A stretch of DNA of 64,000 bases from Apoda limacodes (GCA_946406115.1 OX291546.1:9603019-9667018), one strand, 5' to 3'; numbered from the stretch's first letter, positions 19,950 through 40,690 are shown. Numbers and translations: made by a program. Notes: generated from the letters alone by a model not told the origin.

Positions 19950-22900
19950 CTACAGTTTAATGTTAAATGTTTTGATATATTTAGTTAGGAGATGTATAAA
20001 TGGCGTATTTACAAGGGATAACAAGAATTGCATATTTACAGGGCGTGGGATTTTGGTTGGAAGGATATCATACAAAGAAACTGGGAATTTAGGGCAGCTA
20101 AAAAATATATGGTCCGGGGAGCCTTCATCCAAACCACATTCACAAAGAGAGGAGTCTTTAATTCTCAGTTTTGTTAAGAAAACTGGGGTACAGACATGGC
20201 CCAACCTCAGACGACATATGGTAGAAGTGACAGATTTATCACTGTTTCGTGAATGAAAAAACCATGGTTTTGATGGAATAGATGTTTGGATTTGACCATA
20301 ATATTTTCCTTTTGTTGCTCTCGACTGTCTCCATAAAGTGTTCCAGTCTGTTGCAAGTTGTCTTATTGCAAGGCATTGCAAGTCTAGGGAGAAGATTTTG
20401 TAGTGGGTCGAAAGTCCTGTATGAGCAGCATCTTTAGCCCATTGGTCAGCCGTCTCATTACCTTCCACACCACTGTGACCAGGAACCCAGGCAAGAATCA
20501 CCTCAATACCTTGGATATGACATGCATATAATACTTTTTTTATCTCAAGAATGATAGGGGATAATAATTTAGCTTTAAAAGGGTTGCATAGTAGAGCTTG
20601 GAGACAGCTTTTTGAATCAGATAGAACTATTGATTTATTTAGTTGGTGAGATTTTATATATAAAACGGCTTCTAAGAGAGCGATAGCCTCTCCTGTAAAA
20701 ACAGATGTCTGAGGGGGACTTTTGAAGCTAAGAATAATTTTAAATTTAGGAATCCAAACAGCTGAACCAACACAGCTGTTTTCAGAAAGTTTGGAGGCAT
20801 CCGTAAACAAGGTTAACCAGTTGAAATAATTTTTATTTAGAGATGAAGTTAATAAGTTGTTTGCTGCTGGATCGCCCTTAGTGATATCAAGATCTAAAAC
20901 TACTTGTGGGTGAAATAATAAAACTTCAAACTCTGTGGCGTAGAGGGGCTGTTTAGGAAACTGAGCAATTGGGTGAGGGAATTGGGTTAGTTTTTTATAG
21001 CTTTTTATAAGTCTAGGGGGTTCCTTGTGGTTCCAATAAGAACTAGATTGTAACTTATCAGAGAGAGATTGGAGAAGGATAGGGAGAGGGTGAAAGGAGA
21101 ATTGGGCAATTTTAAAAAATATCTGTCAGATAAAAATTGTCTTCGCAATCCCAGTGGAGGATCCACACATTCAACCCGTAAGGCATTCAATGGGGAGGAC
21201 TTCATAGCACCAGTTATGATACGTAGACACTTTGACTGAATTTTGTCTATTTTATCCAGAGATGCCTTAGAACAAGGTTCCAGAAGGAAGGATGCGTGGT
21301 CAAGGTGGCTACGGACAATGGCATTATATAATAACTTTTGGCTGTAGGGGTGAGAGCCCCACCACACACCTGACAGGGATCTTAAAATGTTAACTCCTTT
21401 CTCGCATTTGTCAGTCACAGAATTAAAGTGTGGGGAACCTGTGAGTTTTGAGTCTAGTATGAGGCCTAGAAATTTTACTTGCTCAACTACTGGTACGAGC
21501 TGTTCATTAACTTTAATATCAATTATTGGATTTGATCTTTTTCTGGAGAAAATAACTACCTTACTTTTTGGAACAGCAAGGGTAAGTCCATGGTCATCTA
21601 GCCAAGTTTTTAAATAAGATAAAGCAGAATTTAAGTTACGTGAGGAATCTATTATGTTGTCTGATGCATAATAGAGTGCCAAATCATCAGCATACTGTAG
21701 TATATTACAAAAAGAAGTGACAGCATGATCAAGATCATAGGTGTAGATACTGTACAATAGTGGGCTTAACACAGATCCTTGGGGAAGACCCTTCCACACA
21801 GTCTTCCGAGGAGAAGCAGCTTGCAAGTGAATTTTAATATTTCTACCCATTAAGAGGTTAGAAATAAAATGAACCAACCTCACTGGAATGCTCAGCTGAT
21901 GCATTTTCTGCCTGAGTATTGGGAGTTGGACATTGTCATAGGCGGAAGCTATATCTAAGAACACTCCAACAAGATGCTTACTCCCGGACAGTGCTAGACG
22001 GATGTCTGTGTTCAAAATGCCAAGGCTGTCAATGGTACCCTTACTTTTACGGAAACCAAATTGGGACTTAGCCAGGACTTCTCTGGATTCCATAAGCCAC
22101 TCTAGACGGTTCTTAATCAAATGCTCCATTATTTTGCAAAAGCAGGAGGATAGTGCTATTGGTCTATACGAGGATGCTTTAGAAGGGTCGGATCCAGGTT
22201 TAAGAATGGGAATGATTATTTGGCATTTCCATATCTCGGGAATAACACCAGAACAAAATATATTATTTAAAATTTTTAATAATACTCCTTTACTAAATTC
22301 TGAGAAATGGGTGATGAAAGAGTATGGGATACCATCATCACCAGGTGTTGAATCCTTAAGACCTGATAAAACACAATTTAACTCTGTCATTGAAAAAGGT
22401 TCATCCATTATGTCATTTGACCTAAGGGAGGGGTAAGGTTGAGGAAGACAGTTCTCACCTGGAACAAAAGGAGGACATAGCCTATCTGCAAGATTCTCAC
22501 ACCAATTGGAAGAATCATGGGATAGTCCAGAATTAAGGGTCATTGACCCTCGGAATTTTTTTATCTTTTTCCATACATTGGCAGCAGGGGACCTAGGAGA
22601 CAAGGACTCACAAAATGTAGTCCAACTGCGTTTTTTTTTGACTAAAAAGTTTTTTTGCCCTTGCCGATACCTGCCGATAGTTTAGGTAGTTCTCCATAGT
22701 CATCAATCTATTATATAGAAGTTCTGCATCTTTACGGCGTCTTACCATGTCTGTGCATTCAGGGTCCCACCATGGAGGTGAAGATATGTTTTTACTGGGA
22801 GTTTTTTTTAATGGAATGTGGGAGTTCGCAGCAGATATAAGACAGTTGATAAATGTTGTGTACACTTCATCGATATTGTTAAAATTATCAAAATTATTTT

Positions 22901-23707
22901 GCTTTAGATTTTTCTCCATAGACAATGAAAACTGGGGCCAGTCTGCATACTGAAGCTTGTATTTAAGAAGTGGATTAAGGGAGGGGGAAGGAGAAACTAA
23001 ATGAGGTTTAGTAATAATTATTGGAAAATGATCACTCCCATATGACTCATGGAGAACCTCCCAATGCAGGGAGCTAGGCAAGGGCTAGAAACACTAATAT
23101 CAACTGCTGATTTACTGTTTTGGGTCGGTGAAACCCGTCGAGTCGGAGAACCATCATTAATTACACAGATGTTGTAATTCTCAAAAAGATCTATAACGTG
23201 GGCAGAAAATGAGTCACAGAAATGTGAACCCCATGAGATATGGTGGGCATTAAAGTCCCCAAGAATAGTAAAAGGTTGTGGCAAGGAGGAAATTATTTGT
23301 TGTAGATCAGGAATATAAGCTGTGCTAGGGTGAGGGATGTAGATTGAAACGAATGTAATATCCATAACTCGGGCTGCAACAACATTAAATTCTGATGAAT
23401 GGTGAGGAAGTGGGATCTGAGAAGAAGGAAAGTTACGATTAATTAGTAGGCAAGAACCACCCCAGCCATCCGTTCTGTCATCCCTGAGGCATGCATAGCC
23501 AGAAATCCTGAAATAAGATCCAGTAACCAACCATGTCTCCGATATGGCAGCAACAGCCGGAGTGAACTTATTAAGTAAGTATATAAGATCGTGTTTCTTG
23601 TGGCGGATGCTCTTAGCATTCCACTGCAGAATCTTTGTCTCTTTGACTGGGGAGAATTTTAAGCAGTTCATACAGTTTATCAGCCACGGTGTTCGGTAAT
23701 GCATCAT
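19950..23707 (-). pseudogene. LINE ORF2: endonuclease, reverse transcriptase, RNase H (three frameshifts)
   Basis: Endonuclease: ILQWNAKSIRHKK at the start, ISETWL, ILGDFNAHHISWGS, then, after a frameshift, SDHFPI. RT: SSYRPIALSSCFCKIMEH, FGFRKSKGT, FLDIASAYDNV, GLPQGSVLSPLLY and the catalytic QYADDLALY. RNase H: FTDAS, TGEAIALLEAV, LSDSKSCLQAL and GNETADQWAKD supply the D-E-D-D residues. The C-terminal CECG...PDH..FSC is a zinc-finger-like motif. Frame breaks lie near 23078 (endonuclease), near 22633 in a run of T, and near 21115 in a run of A. Two of the three are in homopolymers and could be sequencing errors. Only the RNase H part (19950-20810) and the RT part (21005-22603) are long open frames. 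Confidence 0.9.
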
Positions 23708-25049
23708 CCCATTTTGAGATGATGTTGGTTATAAGAGAGAGGACTAGTTCAATCAATGAATCATTTGGGGTAGTATTTGAAAAAGATAGGTTTTGTAAAG
23801 CAGATCCATTAGGGAGTGAAGAGGGAATTTCTTGTATAATTTGCTGATGGGCTAGTCTGTCATACCCACGGGGAAGAGGAGCTCTAGGGGAAGGATTGCG
23901 AACTACAGTCTTCCTGTATGAAGTGTTTGGAGATGGGGATGGGGATTGGAAGGGTTGGGAGGGGATAGAAGGATCATAGGTCTGAATTTCCTGTGAAGGT
24001 AAGAACATAGTCTTAGTTACATCTGCATATGGGCGGCGGCGGGAGGGTGGAAAGCGGGCAGAAGCATCTAAATATGATATGCTTTCATCTGACATTACCA
24101 TTTTTATAGATTTCTGCCTGGAAAATTCTGGGCAGCATTTATTTGTTGCAAAATGTTTACCAGAACAGTGTAAGCATGTAGATTGGTCCTCTGAAACTTG
24201 GCAGGATTCACCAGCATGATTTTGTGAACAGCGGAAACATCTAGCTTTAAAGCGACACTGAGTTTTGATGTGCCCAAACCGGCAACAGTTGTGGCACTGT
24301 ATTGTAGGTAGTTGGTAAGTTTCAACAATCAGAGAAGTATTGTAGGAATAAATCCATTTTGGTAGACGCTGACCCTCAAAGGTCAGGACTACTGACTGAG
24401 TGGGGACCCATGAGGCTTAACCTTCTGTAATTACTTTTCTATTAAGACGTCTAGCTTTGAGAACCTTACCGCTGCCCTCTGGTAAATCTAATGATTCAAT
24501 AAGTTCATCCATGGACCAGTCTGTAGGAATCCCACGGACTAACCCCATTCTAGTTATATTGTATGATGGAATGGAAGCTTTGTATTTATTACCTTGTATG
24601 AAGGAAGCATTAATAAATTCATTAGCATCATTAGCTAATTTAAACTCTATAGATACTCTATTACGTCCTGCACTTTTAATTCCATCTCGAACAATATTCT
24701 GAACCTTGTTTTGGAACAAAAGATGACCTATTTTAATAGGTCTAATAGTAAAACCGGCAGCTAGGTCTGGTTCAACACGGGATATATGGACAATATAAGG
24801 ACCTTTATCATTTAAATCGTATGTACGGGATTCCTCAAGGAGACCCGGGTGAACATATATTGTCTGTATTGAAGCAGATGAATCGATTTCGCTTCGTAAT
24901 CTTTTTTCGTCACTTTCATTCGCATGCACAAATGGGCGTTTTTGGGCACGATTATCAACTTGCCGTGAATCGTCTGGTATCGGGATGGGTTGGGACATAA
25001 TCTGATCGATGGGATCAGGAGGCTTAGGAGGGATATTGTCATCCGCCAT
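23613..25049 (-). pseudogene. LINE ORF1: gag-like nucleic-acid-binding protein with one in-frame stop
   Basis: The frame is open from ATG at 25049 to the stop at 23613 (479 codons) except for a single TAA at 24419-24417. The N-terminal half is charged and carries an RRM-like fold candidate (YIVHISRVEP.., IEFKLANDANEFIN, MGLVRGIPTDWS). After the stop come three CCHC knuckles, of form CHNCCRFGHIKTQC, CFRCSQNHAGESC and CLHCSGKH....C, then a Pro/Ser-rich C-terminus. Such proteins coat LINE RNA. Its end overlaps the start of ORF2 by about 95 nt. Confidence 0.85.
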
Positions 25050-25306
25050 GATTGTCAGTCGGATAGGCCGAAGCCTTCCGACTGTGAAATTAAACTATTA
25101 TCTGTTAAAAAAGGGTTAGTAACTTACATAAACAATACACAAACACTGAACACTTAATAAATCTTAGCTTAGAAGTTTAATTCTGTTAGAATAGATCCGC
25201 AAATCTTAAGAACAAAACACAAACAAGTGATTCAAACAACCTCGCAACGACGAAAAAAACTACGATCACTTCGTTACCTATTTCCTTCCTTTCCAAATAA
25301 CATTCC

Positions 25307-25738
25307 AAAATAAACTTTTCTCTAAAAAACAAATTTATAAGTATTTTTCTCAGAGGATTCACTTTCACATTTGACAGCTGTCAAAAAGTAGCGCGAAATA
25401 CCCACCTCCCGACATGGGTTGTTGGTAGCAAATCAGCTCAGACGAAATGCTGATAGTCAACATTAGATGTTCCTACCAATAGCATGAAACGCAAACCGCT
25501 AACAATTTCTGCTAAAAAGTAACCAGATGGAACACCCTAAATAACAAAGATATATAGTTCATAATGCAAAAAAAAACTTTTCTCTAGAAAAAAATCAACT
25601 TTTATAAGTATTTTTCTCAAAGGATTCGCTTTCACATTCGACAGCTGTCAAAAAGTAGCGTAAACTTCCGATATAGGTTTTTGGTAAAAGTCAACATTAA
25701 ACGCAAACCGCTAAAAAGTAGCCAGATGGAACGCCCTA
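25307..25738. repeat. Right half of the split TIR element, followed by a partial tandem copy
   Basis: Copy a (25307-25538) and copy b (about 25543-25737) share AAACTTTTCTCTA, TATAAGTATTTTTCTCA.AGGATTC, CTTTCACATT, GACAGCTGTCAAAAAGTAGCG, AACGCAAACCGCTAA and CAGATGGAAC.CCCT in order. Copy b also begins with a segment (ATAACAAAGATATATAGTTCATAATGCAAAAA) matching 19650-19690, the sequence just before the LINE insertion in the left half. Confidence 0.75.
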
Positions 25739-25864
25739 AAAGTGTGACGTCATTTGGCTAAAAAACACTTCAATCATGTCCAAGTTCAACAAACTTTTCG
25801 TACCCGGTGTATGGTCGCTAGTGTCGCGTAAGTTTACACTGTTTTAATGTGGCGACTAGTTTTT

Positions 25865-26205
25865 ATTTTTGACCACCTTTTGGTGTGGTGGTAATATTTG
25901 GCCTTGTTTCGCCAAGGAATGGCACGGCCGAAGAGTGAGAGGGAAGATAGTCACGGAGGGCGGTCTACAGTGAAGAGAACGGCAGAGCTTTTATCGGGAT
26001 TCACTTCGATTCTCGATATCTGAAACCTAGGGCGGTGATTGCGGATTGGAGTCTCTTAGTAATTGGACTCACTTGCCTGTCCGTGATGTAAATTGCGGTA
26101 TTGCGCAAGGAGGGCTAACTGGTTACCTAACGTTTTAGGGATGTCGTTCGTGTACAGAAGGTACAAGGCAGGGGAGAGGGACCTGTCATGGGTGACTGCT
26201 CGGCG
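25865..26205 (-). mobile_element. Jockey-like LINE fragment (same family as 7054-7595)
   Basis: Minus-strand reading gives SPLSPALYLLYTNDIPKTLG (RT motif GxxQGxxLSPxLY...NDIP), LALLAQYRNLH, then, in another frame, KALPFSS and LRDYLPSHSSAVPFLG. The last nearly repeats TKALPFSSSKAALRDHLPSH at 7080. The YADD block has decayed. Confidence 0.7.
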
Positions 26206-26217
26206 CAGTGATTGTTT

Positions 26218-26456
26218 CTTTTTAGGGTTCCGTACCCAAAATCAGGACCTTATTACTAAGACTCGGCTGACCGTCCGTCTTTAACCAGGCCGAATCTCAT
26301 GAACCGTGATAGTTAGACAGTTGAAATTTGCACAGATGTATTTCTGTTGCCGCTAGAACATCTAAACTAAAAAACGGAATAAAACAAATATTTAAGGGGG
26401 CTTTCATACAACAACCTTGATTTTTTGCCGTTTTTATAGATATAGTAAGGAACCCT
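26218..26456 (+). repeat. AGGGTTCCGTACC-family repeat, copy 2, 5' part (interrupted by LINE)
   Basis: Collinear with 12594-12836. Its expected 3' tail (ACGTGCGCGAGTCCGACTTGCAC) resumes at 28131 after the CR1-like LINE. AACCCT at 26451-26456 is repeated at 28131-28136. Confidence 0.88.
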
Positions 26457-27814
26457 TCATCTCCAATCCTACCTCTCCTTGCCACTTTCGGCCAATTTCT
26501 ATCTTGCCATTTTTATCAAAAGTGTTGGAGGCGTGCGTGAATCGTCAGTTTTCCAGTTTTATCTACAACAACAACATTCTGAATCAATTTCAATCTGGTT
26601 TTCGCCCTGGCCATAGCACTAGCTCAGCTCTTCTTAAGGTCACAGAAGATATTAGACTGGCAATGGAAGACACTAAGGTTACTGTATTAGTACTAGTTGA
26701 CTTCACAAACGCGTTCAACACCGTTGATTATGATATACTTCTATCTATTCTAACTAACCTTAATATTTGTCCTAATGCTTTAAACTGGTTTTCATCCTAT
26801 CTTCATGGCCGCCAACAGTCTGTTCGCATAGATCAACATTCCTCTGAATGGCGCAATCTTTCTGCCGGAGTTCCTCAAGGAGCAATCCTTTCCCCGCTTT
26901 TGTTTTCTATTTTTATCAATTTTATAACTAACCTTCTCAGCTGTACTTACCACCTTTATGCCGATGACTTGCAACTTTACACAAGCACTTATATCGGAAA
27001 CATTACAGAAGCCATTGATAAAGTTAATTTAAACCTTGGCTACATTTCCGATTGGTCACGCAGATTTGGGGTGACTGTGAATCCGTCCAAATGCCAAGCT
27101 ATTATCGTAGGTAGCTCAAGGTTACTAAGTAGGATTGACTTAAGTACTTTGTCACAGATATACTATGAAAACACTATAGTACCCTTTACCTCTAGCGTAA
27201 AAGATCTGGGTCTATATATAGACAATACTTTTAGTTGGCATGATCAAATCGCAGAAGTAAGTCGAAAAGTGTTCAACGCTTTGCGATCGCTTTATCGATT
27301 CAAACATTTTCTACCAATAAAAACCAAAATCTTGCTAGTACAAACTCTAATCATTCCCATAATTGATTATGCTGATGTTTGTTATTTGGATCTGACCCAA
27401 AATCATCTCAATAAACTTGATCGTCTCCTCAATTCTTGCATAAGATTTATTTTCAACTTAAGAAAATTTGACCACATTTCCCAATACCGTACTCAGCTTG
27501 GCTGGTTACCTATCCGGGAACGCAGATATACTAGAATTCTATGTTTTCTTTATAACATTTTAAATAATTCTCAATGTCCTCCCTATTTAAAGAAAATGTT
27601 TCAATTTCTTCACTGTTCTCACGACAGAGAGCTTCGTTCTTCCTCTAACATGCTGCTACGTTTACCTTCACATCGTACTGGTTTTATTTCCAATTCTTTT
27701 ACTATTCAGGCAGCACTACTCTGGAACGCGCTTCCTAAAAATATAAAGGAAACGCATTCCCGAAATAAGTTTAAGCATTCGCTATACAAATACTATTTAG
27801 GCTCACCTTTATAA
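26417..27814 (+). CDS. Reverse transcriptase ORF of the truncated CR1-like LINE
   Basis: 465 codons with no interruption. The first about 14 codons come from the host repeat, and LINE sequence starts near residue 15. RT motifs in order: HFRPISILPFLSKVLE, FQSGFRPGHSTSSALLK, VLVDFTNAFNTVDYDIL, GVPQGAILSPLLFSIFIN, HLYADDLQLY (catalytic Asp pair), GVTVNPSKCQAI and VKDLGLYID. The C-terminal thumb region ends WNALPKNIKE...FKHSLYKYYLGSPL. No endonuclease domain is present, so it cannot mobilise itself. The open frame suggests recent insertion rather than host function. Confidence 0.88.
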   Translation: MIFCRFYRYSKEPFISNPTSPCHFRPISILPFLSKVLEACVNRQFSSFIYNNNILNQFQSGFRPGHSTSSALLKVTEDIRLAMEDTKVTVLVLVDFTNAFNTVDYDILLSILTNLNICPNALNWFSSYLHGRQQSVRIDQHSSEWRNLSAGVPQGAILSPLLFSIFINFITNLLSCTYHLYADDLQLYTSTYIGNITEAIDKVNLNLGYISDWSRRFGVTVNPSKCQAIIVGSSRLLSRIDLSTLSQIYYENTIVPFTSSVKDLGLYIDNTFSWHDQIAEVSRKVFNALRSLYRFKHFLPIKTKILLVQTLIIPIIDYADVCYLDLTQNHLNKLDRLLNSCIRFIFNLRKFDHISQYRTQLGWLPIRERRYTRILCFLYNILNNSQCPPYLKKMFQFLHCSHDRELRSSSNMLLRLPSHRTGFISNSFTIQAALLWNALPKNIKETHSRNKFKHSLYKYYLGSPL

Positions 27815-28130
27815 ATACTTTTCAATGAATCAAATGCAGTACCTATATAGCAATATCTATGTACATATTTAAATACGTATTTATGTATGTGTATGTATGT
27901 ATATTTAAATATATATTTATATATATATGTATCTGTGTATTTATTTAATTTATGTATTCAAATCCTATACTGTATGTTACGTTTATGTTAGTAGATAATA
28001 ACCGTTCCTACTTAAACAACTACCTTAAGCTTTCTGCATGACCCTAAGGTCGACTGGTAGATAATGCCTAAGGCATTAAGTCCACCTATTGTATTTTATA
28101 GCAATAAAGTGTTTAAATAAAAAAAAAATA
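26457..28130 (+). mobile_element. 5'-truncated CR1-like LINE with intact RT frame
   Basis: The element begins inside the RT domain, has a 3' UTR of about 300 bp, and ends ...GCAATAAAGTGTTTAAATAAAAAAAAAAT. It is flanked by AACCCT on both sides and splits a host repeat. The 5' truncation and A-rich 3' end are the usual signature of target-primed reverse transcription. Confidence 0.9.
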
Positions 28131-28178
28131 AACCCTACGTGCGCGAGTCCGACTTGCACTTGGCCGATTTTTTTATAC
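28131..28178 (+). repeat. AGGGTTCCGTACC-family repeat, copy 2, 3' tail
   Basis: ACGTGCGCGAGTCCGACTTG, CACTTGGCCG, then a T-run: the usual terminus of this repeat family, separated from its 5' part by the LINE. The same tail ends the copy at 54290-54317. Confidence 0.85.
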
Positions 28179-28214
28179 TCCCGTACTTTAATTTGGAAAT
28201 TATGCTTAGAGAAA

Positions 28215-28575
28215 TTATGAAAAGGAGTTTTGGCGCGAATCTTAAGAAGGAGTGGTGTTTTTTTCTGTTTAATTTTTCTAAATTCATTTGGTGACTTTCG
28301 ATGTATATATTTTAGCAATGTTTTACAAAAGCGTGTTAAGAATTGTGCAGCGAAGGCTCATGAATAGTTAATTATGAAGAAATAAGCAGGACATGACGCG
28401 CAATGTCTGAGGATCCACATTAAATTTCCCGCCCAATCTTGGGACTTGAAAACGAGGACGCGCGGTAACGCCCGCGCCACGATACGATATAATATAATTG
28501 ACTTTGACTCTGGCAAATGCATAAATGGTCTGCTAAGACCGTGCGAGACCATTATAATATTAAAAAAAAAAAAAG
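28215..28575. repeat. Dispersed repeat, copy 1 (partner 43797-44150), possibly SINE-like
   Basis: About 350 bp match 43797-44150 at roughly 96-97% by eye, from GGAGTTTTGGCGCGAATC to a terminal A-run. It ends with a hairpin, AATGGTCT...AGACCATT, just before ATTATAATATTA and the A-run. On the minus strand, TGGCGCGGGCG and TTTTCAAGTCCC are spaced like tRNA A and B boxes, so a tRNA-derived SINE is possible but not shown. Confidence 0.75.
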
Positions 28576-30226
28576 AAATTATGAAATCAAAACTTGTATC
28601 ATATTTTTTTTTATGAGGTTTTACGGCTTTGGGTTCTAGCACTTTAAGCCTAGCCCTTTGCGAGCCCGTAGTAAAATAATTTTAATCGATCGAATTGTTG
28701 CCGAGTAATAAAGGGGCGGCTACAGCCTCTGTATCCGCCACCAATTAATTACATATCTTGCTATTCTTTTGTTTATAAATTGTCAATGGTGAAAAAACCA
28801 ATGATCTTTTGATTTTTTTTCGGTAAATATTTACTTCTCTGCACCAATTTATTTTTGGGTTAAATAAAATATTAATTAATAGAGTAGGACATTTATACAC
28901 AAATAAAAAAAAGTCTGCAAAAGAATAATTTTTGTAAATAATTAAAAATATTTAAAATAGTAAAGTCTATACTTACTAAAATACTAGTGCTAGATTAGGT
29001 TAGGTTCGGCAGCCCAAAGAGGGGTGGTTTTCATAATGTTGCGTTTCTTTCCCTTATTAATTGCTTGAGGCAGAGGTTGAAAATAATATGCGTAAAAAAT
29101 GTGAAAAAATTCGATTATATTAATAATTGCGAAGAATTACAGAAAAGTTGCTAAGCGTACAAAAAATTGGTGATCGTTAACAACGTCTCATTTTTTGAAA
29201 GTTGTCGCTAATACAAAAATTGGTAGTAGGGAGACGCGCTGCGTCGCGTCGCCCCCTATGATTGGTTTCTGCTAATCGTTCAACCAATCGCCGGCGCCGC
29301 CGTCATTGAAGCCTTGAAGTAAATGCCTCAACACATACATAACAAGCAAAATTTTTCAAAAAATCCATACAAAAAAAAATTTCGGCCGCCGGTGGGAGCC
29401 GACCTCTACAATGCTTTACTTTTAATTTTTACTTGTATTGTGGCCTAATTTTCAAATTCAAAATTATTTATTAATAGGAATACTGACTCTTTTTTGTTTT
29501 TAGTTAGTTTTACGATTTTTGAGAACTAACATCATTGTTTAGATTCTATTTTTTCTAGGTCCATTTTTGACCTCTTCAACCTTATCTTTATTTACCAATA
29601 AAATTACAAGTCCTCCTATAAGAATCTTTTATTTAATTCGGGAGACGAGGAGTCCAACCGCGGCGTGATATAGTATGTCATATAAAATATTAATTACGCG
29701 TTGAATGGTCTCATAACACTTTTTTTTTTAATTTATTTCACTTTCAAACTTTTCTTCCAATTGATTAAGCTTACACTGAAAAGTTTCTTTTTAACCGACT
29801 TCAAAAAAGGAAGAGGATCTACGTTCGACTAAAGTGCGCGGTGCATCCTCCAGTCGTTTCACGTGGCGTTGCGTCGCGTCTCGTTGCGTCGCGTCTCGGT
29901 ATGAGCCGACCCTTAGGAACATAGACACCATCTTCAAACTGTAATTCAGATCAGATTTTTGACAAAAAGTAATTATTTTTAACTTTTTAGTGCATCTTTT
30001 TGATGCCGGTCCTTTTTTTTTTTTTGAAAAGTTTTTTTACATTAGTTACAATATCGTCACTTTTTGGTCGTGGATTTCTTTCTGCAGTTCCCTTAGGATT
30101 TCATTCATATTATCTATCGATTTTTTTGCTCAATTATTACAAGCAAGAATGTTCGTTTATGATATGATGAATATTAAATTTTGATTTGCAAACTTATTTC
30201 CTTAGGAGAAAACGATTCGCGGCGCC
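28576..30226. other. Non-coding, TE-derived mosaic
   Basis: No gene. Contains GCGTCGCGTC-type repeats (29230-29250 and 29874-29908, where GCGTCGCGTCTCG is reiterated), the block TTTTTAACCGACTTCAAAAAAGG near 29790, and a segment at 29989-30045 (TGCATC.TTTTGA.GCCGGT) similar to 57651-57710. Several repeat families appear fragmentary here. Confidence 0.45.
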
Positions 30227-30552
30227 TCGCAACGTGCTTCATACAAAATAATTTACCATTATTTTTGACATTTAGTAATCAAACATTGTGAAATTTTGTA
30301 GACATGATCTCAAGCCGAATATCTATGGTTTTTCAAAATCCTGAAAATGATTTTACTATTTCAAAAACTGAATTGAGACCACTTGTATGAAAAACTAGAA
30401 TACTCTATTACTAGATATTAACGTAAAAAATTTAATAGAAAACTGGCACACTGCAGACCTATATTTATTCCTAGAACATGTCTTCAAATTTTCATAATGT
30501 TTGATTACTAAGTGTCAAAACTAAGTGAAAAATTCTATTGTATGAAGCAAGC
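30227..30552. mobile_element. Foldback-type inverted-repeat element
   Basis: The left arm (30227-30306) and right arm (30475-30552) are inverted copies over about 80 bp: GCTTCATACAA, TTTTTGACA.TTAGTAATCA, AACATT.TGAAA and AGACATG recur complementarily. The central about 170 bp is unique. No coding sequence. Confidence 0.75.
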
Positions 30553-30735
30553 TGCAAAGCTATAAATCAGGTAATAAAGAAAGGTAAATAAGAATCACAC
30601 GGAGATAGGTAAATTTTACAAGCCAAAGGGAAAAGCTGATCTTCAATGCCTTTTCTATAAATAAATATGTATATTTCATTGCACGTTTTACATCGATACA
30701 TAATAATACAAATAGGTTTCTATTTATTACTTAAA

Positions 30736-39981
<9,246 letters not shown>

Positions 39982-40252
39982 TATTTATATTTATTGACGT
40001 TTACAGATTGTTACCTATTATTCTTTTTTTCATTTCTTAATGAATGGTATTCATACTACTTCTAAGTATATTTTGCCAGTGACATGTCAGGGAAACTATA
40101 TCAGTTCAAACAATTTTGAGCCACGATCCGGTAACAAACAACAAACTAATATAAAATGAGTTAATATAATACAAAGAAAAAGGTACGATGACATATTTTA
40201 CGATAAGCAAAATGTTTATCATCATAAGAGTTGTCACACTCAATGCTAAATT

Positions 40253-40690
40253 TTAAATTAATATTCGGAGAAAAAAGAAACGACGAAGTTTCAAAAAATG
40301 GCAACAAATCTGAGTTAAAGGTAGGTAATATTTTATACTTCTAAACTTATCAAAACTAACAGTCAATATAGGTTGTAATTTATGTTTCCAGAAGGGTTTA
40401 GAGTAACAAAAATTTCTCAAAAGCATAATCTTATAGAATAGAGTGTGAGATGAATATTCAGTGTTTCTAAAAAAGTGAGGGTCTACGCATTCCACTTGCA
40501 GAGCTTTATTTGGACAATTTCTTATAGCTCCAATTATAATTCTTAATGATTTTGATTGAATTATGTCCAGACTTTTTAAACTTTTTTTATTATATGGTTC
40601 CAGAAGAAACAACCTATAGTATAATTGACTTCTAATAATTGAATTATAAAGCAATTTGAGACAGAAAGGATAAGCACCCCACTAGGTGCC
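40253..40690 (-). mobile_element. I/LOA-like LINE fragment (RT thumb region)
   Basis: LLYNSIIRSQLYYRLFLLEP and SLRIIIGAIRNCPNKALQVE closely follow LLYNAIVRSHLDHASFLLEP and CLRIITGAMKSSPLNALRVE of the element at 19692-25306, but clearly diverged. A second, older copy of that clade. The upstream RT core is absent. The adjoining 40691-41040 shows nothing identifiable. Confidence 0.85.

Larger units (their letters stand above)
19692..25306 (-). mobile_element. Near full-length I/LOA-like LINE, 5.6 kb, with 12-bp target-site duplication
   Basis: AAAATAAACTTT occurs at 19680-19691 and again at 25307-25318, directly flanking the element, and is read as the target-site duplication. On the minus strand the order is a 5' UTR of about 260 bp, ORF1 with three CCHC knuckles, then ORF2 with an APE-type endonuclease, RT, RNase H and a C-terminal Cys/His motif. 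This arrangement is known for I/LOA-group LINEs. The 3' end is GAAAATAAAT rather than a long poly(A). One nonsense codon in ORF1 and three frameshifts in ORF2 disable this copy, but otherwise it is complete. Confidence 0.88.

Noticed and set aside
24104..24328. Minus-strand ORF in the LINE gag region
   Set aside because: It is an out-of-frame reading of the CCHC-knuckle region; the real frame is that of ORF1.
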